This document shows positions 1 to 4,400 of a stretch of 6,697 nt of DNA, one piece after another. The DNA is from Candidatus Coatesiibacteriota bacterium (GTDB lineage: Bacteria; B130-G9). How positions within the stretch are numbered: the stretch's first letter is position 1; the number at the start of each line of letters is the position of its first letter. The stretch spans positions 1 through 6,697 of the forward strand of contig JAFGIT010000167.1 in the NCBI GenBank assembly GCA_016929465.1, written 5' to 3'. The notes below the pieces were generated by a model. That model was not told where the DNA came from. It saw only the letters and a list, made by a program, of their open reading frames with translations, and did not search any database. The translations under genes and the position numbers were made by a program.

Positions 1-7
1 CACGCTT

Positions 8-45
8 CCGCATGCGGCTACCGTTGTGGCCCCCTGACAGGGGGC
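8..45. repeat. Palindrome and GC-rich hairpin
   Basis: CCGCATGCGG at 8-17 is a perfect 10-bp palindrome. GCCCCC (29-34) and GGGGGC (40-45) form a 6-bp stem closing a 5-nt loop, TGACA. A GATGAAAG-like sequence follows, recalling the linkers ending in AAA in the hairpin blocks further right, so it may be a distant member of that family. No T-tract follows on either strand, so it is not a classical terminator. Confidence 0.5.
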
Positions 46-229
46 TGAGGGATGAAAGCCAATCTATGGAAGGGAGGATGTGGCCGAATTTGGGTTCGTT
101 CGGTGTATCCATGAAGATGATGAGGAGGAGGAGGCGTTCTTGGGGCCTTGGACAGGCTGGAAAGCCCGTCCTACGCCTGGGCCATCGAGGGATGCTCAAA
201 ATAGGGATAAGGAGGCGATCTATTTAGAT

Positions 230-282
230 GCGGTGCCAGGTCACCGCGATGCAAAGCGGTGCGAGCGCCCCGCACTCCGAAA
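230..282. repeat. Hairpins 1 and 2 of block A
   Basis: Hairpin 1 is GCGGTG-CCAGGT-CACCGC (230-247), with a perfect 6-bp stem and 6-nt loop, followed by linker GATGCAAA. Hairpin 2 is GCGGTG-CGAGCG-CCCCGC (256-273), the same 6-6-6 layout with one T.C mismatch, followed by ACTCCGAAA. They are spaced 26 bp apart. This pair lies inside the 55-bp stretch identical in the two blocks. Confidence 0.8.
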
Positions 283-330
283 GGGAGATGAACCGCGAAG
301 GCGATAGGGAGGAGAGGCGATTTATTGGAT

Positions 331-383
331 GGTGGTGTCATGCCACCACCTGTGAAAGCGGCGTCATGCCGCCGCAGTCCAAA
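331..383. repeat. Hairpins 3 and 4 of block A
   Basis: Hairpin 3 is GGTGGTG-TCATGC-CACCACC (331-350), a perfect 7-bp stem with a 6-nt loop, then TGTGAAA. Hairpin 4 is GCGGCG-TCATGC-CGCCGC (358-375), a perfect 6-bp stem with the same loop, then AGTCCAAA. Compared with block B, hairpin 3 shows a T-A to C-G double change in the stem (333/348 versus 1264/1279). Confidence 0.8.
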
Positions 384-510
384 GGGGGCGGTTATGGTTG
401 GTGGATTCGTGGTCGCGTGCCGTGTATGGTTGCACGCAGGGCCAATATACAAGCCTGGCCTGATTTTGAGGCCGTCATGAGAGAGGACTTGACTTCTGAA
501 GAGGGGCGTT

Positions 511-987
511 ATGCCAGATTGTTCTGAACGACGGGAAGAGGAGCGTCTTCCGAAATCGAGCGCTGCCGCCATAATCACCCGTGATATGAACGGCGAGACC
601 GAGATTCTGCTGACACTGAGAAATAGTCCGCCCCTCGAAGGCGTTTGGTGTTTGCCTGGCGGGCATGTTGACCAGGGGGAGACGGCACGCGATGCCGTAA
701 TTCGGGAGGTCAAGGAGGAGACCGGTCTCGACTTCGATGCCAGGTTCTTCAAGTGCTTCGATGAGGTCTTTCCTGAGTATGGGATATTCGCGGTAGTGTC
801 CGTATTCGAGGGCCGTGCATCGGGCAAATTGAAGCCTCAGATCGACGAGGTCGCTGAGCTCAGATGGTTCCCAGTTCAAAAAGCAAGATCGATGCGGCTT
901 GCGTTCTGCGACAACGAGATTTTGGATTGTTACTTCGGGCAGAGCGAGGGTGCTGGGATGGTTCCGCCGGAATCAGGAGGGGGTTGA
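511..987 (+). CDS. Nudix hydrolase
   Basis: This 158-residue protein is a single-domain Nudix hydrolase, a family that cleaves nucleoside diphosphates linked to another moiety (such as oxidised dNTPs, ADP-ribose or nucleotide sugars) using divalent metal. The Nudix box is complete at residues 51-73 and fits GX5EX7REUXEEXGU exactly: G51, E57, R65-E66, E69-E70, G72. The preceding VWCLPGG and the later AELRWFP (about residues 117-123) are typical of the fold. The ATG at 511 has GAGGGG upstream (501-506). About 16 charged residues precede the first strand (SSAAAIITRD). A short Gly-rich tail (ESGGG) ends the protein. It stands alone between two copies of a hairpin repeat and converges on the glycosyltransferase operon. 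The substrate cannot be told from sequence; an 8-oxo-dGTP or ADP-ribose-type activity is only a family-level guess. Confidence 0.93.
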   Translation: MPDCSERREEERLPKSSAAAIITRDMNGETEILLTLRNSPPLEGVWCLPGGHVDQGETARDAVIREVKEETGLDFDARFFKCFDEVFPEYGIFAVVSVFEGRASGKLKPQIDEVAELRWFPVQKARSMRLAFCDNEILDCYFGQSEGAGMVPPESGGG

Positions 988-1001
988 AGCGAGAGGCGAG
1001 G

Positions 1002-1026
1002 TCTGAGGAGGAGGGGCGATTCACTT
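1002..1026. repeat. GGAGG-rich element without hairpins
   Basis: Similar GGAGG-rich elements with a downstream GCGAT-like stretch occur at 116-141, 203-226, 303-326, 1151-1173 and 1233-1256. Four of these six precede hairpin pairs; this one and that at 116-141 do not. It lies just after the Nudix stop codon. AGGAGG (1006-1011) could pair with CCTCCT (1032-1037) across a 20-nt loop, but that is weak. Confidence 0.45.
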
Positions 1027-1048
1027 TTCAGCCTCCTTGTCCCCAGCC

Positions 1049-1094
1049 GTCCATTCAGTCCATGGGGTCCATTCGGTCCATACTTGTCCATTTA
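1049..1094. repeat. 9-bp tandem repeat, GTCCATnnn
   Basis: GTCCAT begins at 1049, 1058, 1067, 1076 and 1086, giving five units with spacing 9, 9, 9 and 10. The three bases after each GTCCAT vary (TCA, GGG, TCG, ACT, TTA). On the opposite strand the unit reads ATGGAC, so one frame gives a short Met-Asp-x repeat. No gene structure supports its translation. It sits between the Nudix gene and hairpin block B. Confidence 0.8.
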
Positions 1095-1176
1095 TGCCAC
1101 GGACTCAAAAAGGCTATCCTGCATCCGGACCATCGAAAAATGCCCAAAATAGGGATGAGGAGGCGGTCTATTTGAT

Positions 1177-1229
1177 GCGGTGCCAGGTCACCGCGATGCA
1201 AAGCGGTGCGAGCGCCCCGCACTCCGAAA
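1177..1229. repeat. Hairpins 1 and 2 of block B
   Basis: These are identical in sequence to hairpins 1 and 2 of block A: a perfect 6-6-6 hairpin, then one with a single mismatch, separated by GATGCAAA and followed by ACTCCGAAA. Confidence 0.8.
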
Positions 1230-1261
1230 AGCGATAAGGAGGAGAAACGATTTATTGAGAT

Positions 1262-1315
1262 GGCGGCGTCAAGCCACCGCCTGTGAAAGCGGCGTCGAGC
1301 CGCCGCAGTCCGAAA
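1262..1315. repeat. Hairpins 3 and 4 of block B
   Basis: Hairpin 3 is GGCGGCG-TCAAGC-CACCGCC (1262-1281), a 7-bp stem with one C.A mismatch. Relative to block A one stem pair has changed on both sides (T-A to C-G) and another on one side only (T-A to C.A). Hairpin 4 is GCGGCG-TCGAGC-CGCCGC (1289-1306), with stem identical to block A and loop changed. Linkers are TGTGAAA and AGTCCGAAA. Confidence 0.8.
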
Positions 1316-1343
1316 AGCGCCCAGCACTCCAAAAGGGCCCCGC

Positions 1344-1365
1344 GCCCCAAAGAGGGGGCTATTTT
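1344..1365 (+). terminator. Possible intrinsic terminator at the convergent junction
   Basis: GCCCC (1344-1348) pairs with GGGGC (1355-1359) around an AAAGAG loop and is followed by TATTTT on the plus strand. It would stop transcription coming from the Nudix side before it enters the GT-C gene antisense. The stem is short and overlaps the last bases of the GT-C stop codon. On the minus strand, GGGC-GCGGG-GCCC followed by TTTT (about 1331-1345) is an equally weak candidate for the end of the glycosyltransferase operon. Confidence 0.35.
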
Positions 1366-3074
1366 AGGAACTGGACTTCTTTTTTGGCGTAGTAGATCTG
1401 GGTGAATTTGTCGGTGATGAGGCGGAATGGCTTGTAGCCGGCCTTTTTGAACGCTATGTCGGCGCCCTCTATGATGATCGTCGGGTTCTGGCGGGCGATG
1501 TATTCGTTGTCGCTCTTCTGGTGGCTGGTTATCAGGATGTTCTCGACTATCCCCTCGGGCCGATAGAGACCGGTCGCCTTTATGTCGAGGGCGACCATGC
1601 GGTTCGGCTGCGGCTCGGTGTGTGCGATGTGCTCATTCGTGACGCCGAGCATGTCGTATGTGGGCAGCTTCGAGTAATACGGAGTCACTCCGGCGACTGT
1701 GGTTGCGATCGTGGTCCCTTTTGGGGCGTGCTCTCGCAACCATTCTCCGAACAGCCGCTTCTGCCGCTCGTAGCCGAGGACCGCCTCGTGCGCCTTTGTC
1801 CTGCCGCGTAGCAAATCCCACTTCGGGATGCCTCGTTCGCCGCCCGCGAAATAGATCAGCGTCGGGAAGGTGTATGTATAGAGCATCAGGAGGGCAACAA
1901 AGCCGATAAAAGAGGCCGTCCCAAGCCGCCGGATGCGGCGTGTGGGCTTGGTCTCGACGGCGAGGCGATATATCCAGGAGAGCGATTGCGAGACCAGGAT
2001 ATAGAATATCGGAAGGTAGGGCATCAGCAGCCTATAGAGGTGCTTCGAGTCGCCGCCAACGTGCATCGAATAGACGATCGGGATGATGCAGAAGATCGAG
2101 AGGAAACTGAGAGCGGAGCGCCTTCTTGGCCGATTCACCACCCAGAGCAGCGCGACCAGGACCACAATCACCGCGCCGCCGCCGCGCCAGGTGAAATCGA
2201 AGATGTACTTGAGTCCACGCACCCACTGGTCCATATACGCGCCGAATGAGCCCGCCATACGAACGTAATATGTATTTGGGTAGGGGTAGCCGTAATATGT
2301 GAACCGCCAGATGAAGTATATGCCGTAAATTACCACATAAGGCGCGACGAGTTGTGCGATGCGTATCGGGAGCTGATCAAGCCGCACTTGTGCCGCGAGG
2401 TCGCCCTTCGGGAGCTTTTCCCCATCCTGGCCTTCACCCTCCCCATCTTTCTTCTCTGCTCTTCTCATGAGCTTCCAGCCGCGATACGCTATCAGGAAAT
2501 AATACGCGACGGTAATGGCGAAGAAGATCACGCCCTCCGGCCGCGTCATCGTCGCTATGACGAATAGAATCGATGTGTATGCAAAAGTCAGGCCGGTCCT
2601 AAGAGATTTGAGGAAGAAAAATATCGCAAGGATCGCGAAGAAAGTGAACATCCCGCCTTCGAGCCCCCATTGCGCCCAGGCGACGAACGGCCCAGAACAG
2701 GCAAGGAACAGCACCGGCAGGGCGTTGCGCCAGCCGCTCTCGCCGCTAATGAAATTCGCAAAGCGGAAGGTGATAATCATCGTAGCGAGCGCGAAGAATA
2801 TGCCGAATCCCTTTGCGAAGATGAGGGGGTCCCCACCGAGTTTGATCACCGCCGCCAGGATGAGCGTCCAGAGGAAATTCGTGTAGCCCTCGACCCGTTC
2901 ACCCACGTTATAGACGAGCCCGTTGCCGTTCGCGAGGTTTTCGGCGTATCGCATCGAGATGAAGGCGTCGTCGTAAGCGTATTCGATTATCGAACTGCTG
3001 TGGAATGCGTATATGAATAGTGCCGCGACCAGCATCGCGTAGGTGATGTATCTGTCGAGATTCGCTGGATTCAT
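1359..3074 (-). CDS. Polytopic GT-C-type membrane glycosyltransferase
   Basis: This 571-residue integral membrane protein fits a GT-C glycosyltransferase, the class that transfers a sugar from a lipid-phosphate donor on the outer face of the membrane. The first membrane helix (about 11-30) is followed by YDDAFISMRYAENL (34-47), with the D35-D36 pair where GT-C enzymes place the catalytic acid, then GNGLVYN and GERVEGYTNFLW (58-69). This signature matches arabinofuranosyltransferase (AftB)-like proteins. TRPEG (177-181) and GGD with RLLMPYLP (340-355) are further family-type motifs. Many hydrophobic segments span about 70-410, interrupted by a very charged Lys/Glu/Gly loop (about 204-225). A soluble C-terminal domain (about 430-571) contains IATTVAG and YDMLGV (473-478), likely periplasmic. 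The ATG overlaps the GT9 stop (ATGA, 3071-3074) and has GGAGG 9 nt upstream (3084-3088). Donor and acceptor are unknown; membership of the general class is secure, the exact specificity is not. Confidence 0.88.
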   Translation of the reverse strand: MNPANLDRYITYAMLVAALFIYAFHSSSIIEYAYDDAFISMRYAENLANGNGLVYNVGERVEGYTNFLWTLILAAVIKLGGDPLIFAKGFGIFFALATMIITFRFANFISGESGWRNALPVLFLACSGPFVAWAQWGLEGGMFTFFAILAIFFFLKSLRTGLTFAYTSILFVIATMTRPEGVIFFAITVAYYFLIAYRGWKLMRRAEKKDGEGEGQDGEKLPKGDLAAQVRLDQLPIRIAQLVAPYVVIYGIYFIWRFTYYGYPYPNTYYVRMAGSFGAYMDQWVRGLKYIFDFTWRGGGAVIVVLVALLWVVNRPRRRSALSFLSIFCIIPIVYSMHVGGDSKHLYRLLMPYLPIFYILVSQSLSWIYRLAVETKPTRRIRRLGTASFIGFVALLMLYTYTFPTLIYFAGGERGIPKWDLLRGRTKAHEAVLGYERQKRLFGEWLREHAPKGTTIATTVAGVTPYYSKLPTYDMLGVTNEHIAHTEPQPNRMVALDIKATGLYRPEGIVENILITSHQKSDNEYIARQNPTIIIEGADIAFKKAGYKPFRLITDKFTQIYYAKKEVQFLK

Positions 3075-4204
3075 CTAATTCCGCCTCCGGTAGAAATGGC
3101 CTTCCTGGCCGAATCGAGCACGACCTCCGTCGGGATATCCTTCATGCAGAGCGGGTCCTTGCAGCCGGGGAATTTTTCATTGGAATAGCACGGGCTGCAG
3201 TTCACGGGGCTCGTGACGACGAAATGAGTGGGGATGCGCGGCCCCACCGCGAGAGGATTGCTCGGGCCGTATATGGTGACGCAGGGAACCTTCAGGGCTG
3301 CCGCGATGTGAACCGGAGCCGAGTCGTTCGTGATGAGGAGCGAGCAGAATGAGATCAGGCATGCGAGCTCCCTGAGCGAAGTGCCCTGCGGCCGAATGCC
3401 CTTGAATGGAAGGCGGTCCATCACCGCGTCCAGGAAGACCTCGTCGCTCTTCCCGCCGAGGACGAGCACCCTTGCTCCCGTTTCTTGTGCGAGTTTACGT
3501 GCGACTTGTGCAAAGCGGTCCGCGGACCAGCGCTTCGCACCGACATCGTCTCTCGGGTTCTTTCCCCCACCGGGACAGACCGCTATCAGCTTATTCTTGC
3601 GGCTTGTTTCGGGAGCGAGGAATTTCTCGAAAGCCAGCTGCCGCTCAACATCCGAGAGGACCAGCACGCTATCTGGCGTCGCCCCTTCAAAGCCGAGCGC
3701 TCTCGGGAGGTCCATGTAATTGTCACCGATGAACCGCTCAGAATTCGGGCTCCAGGGCAAATGCATCGTCAGCGAGAAGCCGGAGCCGTCCAAGTCGAAG
3801 CCGACTCGAACCGGCACTCCGGCGAGCGCGACAATTGCCTGCACGGGAGCAGACGGCTGGAATATCGCGGCGAGATCGAAGCGCTCCGCGGCGAGCTTCC
3901 TCGCGAGTTTCAATAGACCGGCGATACTGTGATTGAAGATAAGCTCGTCGGGGAACACTATCACCTCATCAACGCTTGGATTGCCCTCCAATATCTCGGC
4001 AGACCAGCTCCCGCTCAGGACCGCGATGTGCGAATCCGGCAAAAGCTGCTTTAACGCAACGATACTCGGAGTGACCATCAGAAGGTCACCTATCGCGTGC
4101 GTCTTCACGACAAGTACCCGCTTCGGATGCAATTCCTCACCATCGGTCCCTCTCGCAAAAAGACCGAGAAAGCCGCCGAGCAGGCCGCCAACGAGCCTAT
4201 TCAT
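3071..4204 (-). CDS. Glycosyltransferase family 9 (heptosyltransferase-like)
   Basis: The protein (377 residues from the preferred start) is a GT9 glycosyltransferase, the family of ADP-heptose:LPS heptosyltransferases, which act on the cytoplasmic face of the inner membrane with a nucleotide-sugar donor. The N-terminal Rossmann-like domain begins RVLVVKTHAIGDLLMVTPSI (about 29-48), with the typical GDLLMxTP motif. The C-terminal domain carries RWSADRFAQVARKL (225-238), VLVLGGKSDE, and the family signature TNDSAPVHIAAALKVP (292-307) followed by IYGPSNP. Four cysteines near the end (CSPC, FPGC, LCM) match the cysteine cluster common in this family. Residues 1-16 are hydrophobic or Gly/Leu-rich and may associate with the membrane. 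An upstream in-frame ATG at 4216 would add four residues, but ATG at 4204 has GAGG 6 nt ahead (4211-4214) and suits the predicted promoter better. It is first in a two-gene operon with the GT-C enzyme. Whether the sugar is heptose is not shown. Confidence 0.92.
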   Translation of the reverse strand: MNRLVGGLLGGFLGLFARGTDGEELHPKRVLVVKTHAIGDLLMVTPSIVALKQLLPDSHIAVLSGSWSAEILEGNPSVDEVIVFPDELIFNHSIAGLLKLARKLAAERFDLAAIFQPSAPVQAIVALAGVPVRVGFDLDGSGFSLTMHLPWSPNSERFIGDNYMDLPRALGFEGATPDSVLVLSDVERQLAFEKFLAPETSRKNKLIAVCPGGGKNPRDDVGAKRWSADRFAQVARKLAQETGARVLVLGGKSDEVFLDAVMDRLPFKGIRPQGTSLRELACLISFCSLLITNDSAPVHIAAALKVPCVTIYGPSNPLAVGPRIPTHFVVTSPVNCSPCYSNEKFPGCKDPLCMKDIPTEVVLDSARKAISTGGGIR

Positions 4205-4210
4205 CGAGGA

Positions 4211-4214
4211 CCTC
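4211..4214 (-). promoter_or_regulatory. Ribosome binding site deciding the GT9 start
   Basis: GAGG on the minus strand lies 6 nt before the ATG at 4204. The alternative ATG at 4216 overlaps this site and has no comparable GGAGG-type sequence upstream, so the shorter protein is preferred. Confidence 0.6.
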
Positions 4215-4230
4215 ATTTCTCATAGGTGCG

Positions 4231-4259
4231 AATATACGATGTCGCCGCTGCTCCTGCAA
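4231..4259 (-). promoter_or_regulatory. Predicted promoter of the glycosyltransferase operon
   Basis: On the minus strand, TTGCAG (4254-4259) and TATATT (4231-4236) are separated by 17 bp, matching sigma-70 spacing. The -10 matches 5 of 6 consensus bases and the -35 matches 3 of 6. Transcription would start near 4224, giving a leader of about 20 nt to the ATG at 4204 with the GAGG inside it. The prediction assumes a standard housekeeping sigma factor. Confidence 0.5.
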
Positions 4260-4272
4260 TATGGGAGCCGGC

Positions 4273-4318
4273 GAAGGAGAAGGGGGAAGGGGGAAAGGAG
4301 AAGGGATAAAGGGGAGGG
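4273..4318. repeat. Polypurine tract with G-runs
   Basis: Bases 4273-4306 are all purine on the plus strand, and after one T at 4307 the run continues to 4318. It contains degenerate AGGGGGA-like units about 7 bp apart and several G-runs of 3-5. It lies upstream of the predicted glycosyltransferase promoter and downstream of the terminator at 4319-4365. It could adopt a G-quadruplex or triplex, or be a simple-sequence expansion. Confidence 0.6.
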
Positions 4319-4365
4319 CAATAAAGTCAAAAGGGCGGATGGTGTGAAGAGGGCCATCCGCCCTT
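4319..4365 (-). terminator. Intrinsic terminator of the DUF5666 gene
   Basis: AAGGGCGGATGG (4331-4342) and CCATCCGCCCTT (4354-4365) form a perfect 12-bp stem around an 11-nt loop. On the minus strand the stem is followed by a T-rich run (TTGACTTTATTG). It lies 35 bp past the stop codon of the minus-strand gene ending at 4401 and isolates it from the glycosyltransferase operon. Read on the plus strand it is followed by GATCGTTTTGCTTTT, so it may also block plus-strand transcription. Confidence 0.8.
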
Positions 4366-4400
4366 GATCGTTTTGCTTTTGCTGTTATCCCTTTTGCTAC

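Larger units (their letters stand above)
182..383. repeat. Hairpin repeat block A (left copy)
   Basis: This is one of two direct copies of a composite repeat; the other is at 1130-1315. Order: a GGAGG-rich element (203-226), hairpins 1 and 2 (230-247, 256-273), an 18-nt stretch absent from the other copy, a second GGAGG-rich element (303-326), then hairpins 3 and 4 (331-350, 358-375). Linkers after the hairpins are 7-9 nt and end in AAA (GATGCAAA, ACTCCGAAA, TGTGAAA, AGTCCAAA). Bases 228-282 are identical to 1175-1229 over 55 bp; the flanks are similar but diverged. Weaker similarity may extend left to about 157. The block resembles dispersed palindromic (REP-like) intergenic repeats in general form. 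I cannot assign it to a named family. Confidence 0.8.
1..510. other. Non-coding region with hairpins upstream of the Nudix gene
   Basis: No convincing gene lies here. Open frames exist on both strands, but their predicted peptides are Arg/Pro/Ser-rich and are simply translations of the hairpin repeats. The region holds a palindrome and a G/C hairpin near its left edge, one complete repeat block (about 182-383), and an isolated inverted repeat GCGTGC (415-420) / GCACGC (432-437) with an 11-nt loop. The only good ribosome binding site leading into a real gene is GAGGGG at 501-506, before the Nudix start. I see no strong sigma-70 promoter for that gene; TATACA at 446-451 is a weak -10 candidate without a matching -35. 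Confidence 0.7.
1130..1315. repeat. Hairpin repeat block B (right copy)
   Basis: This direct copy of block A is displaced by 947-948 bp and has the same order: GGAGG-rich element (1151-1173), hairpins 1 and 2 (1177-1194, 1203-1220), second GGAGG-rich element (1233-1256), hairpins 3 and 4 (1262-1281, 1289-1306). It lacks the 18-nt stretch found between the modules of block A. Bases 1175-1229 are identical to 228-282. Outside that core the copies differ by scattered substitutions and 1-nt indels. The two copies bracket the Nudix gene. Confidence 0.8.
988..1358. other. Non-coding region with tandem repeat and hairpin block
   Basis: This interval lies between the convergent ends of the Nudix gene and the GT-C glycosyltransferase. 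It contains a GGAGG-rich element (1002-1026), a 9-bp tandem repeat (1049-1094), hairpin block B (1130-1315), degenerate repeat-like sequence (GCGCCCAGC followed by ACTCCAAAA, about 1317-1334) and a possible terminator hairpin (1344-1365). Short open frames here are translations of repeats and I do not call them genes. Confidence 0.7.

Noticed and set aside
415-451. Regulatory hairpin (GCGTGC/GCACGC) and TATACA as a Nudix promoter
   Set aside because: No -35 at proper spacing and a modest stem; I mention it only in the region note.
228-527. 99-codon plus-strand frame with an upstream AAGGAGG, reaching into the Nudix gene
   Set aside because: It runs through hairpin repeats, overlaps the start of a clear Nudix gene in another frame, and has no recognisable domain. 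The first 18 codons recur in block B only because the DNA there is identical.
171-879. Long minus-strand frames (218 and 134 codons) antisense to the Nudix gene
   Set aside because: They mirror the Nudix coding sequence, have no domain or membrane features and no good ribosome site. The Nudix frame has a complete catalytic motif.
1006-1037. Terminator directly after the Nudix gene (AGGAGG with CCTCCT)
   Set aside because: The stem is 6 bp with a 20-nt loop and no T-run follows.
182-1315. CRISPR array
   Set aside because: The repeats are short self-complementary units with 7-9 nt linkers, not 24-40 bp repeats with unique spacers of similar length, and no cas genes are present.
182-1315. Composite transposon or integron cassette carrying the Nudix gene
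   Set aside because: No transposase, integrase, terminal inverted repeats or target-site duplications are visible, so direct repeats alone do not support this call.
1180-1392. 70-codon plus-strand frame through block B into the end of the GT-C gene
   Set aside because: It begins with GTG inside a hairpin, is Arg-rich, and translates repeat sequence and an antisense gene end.
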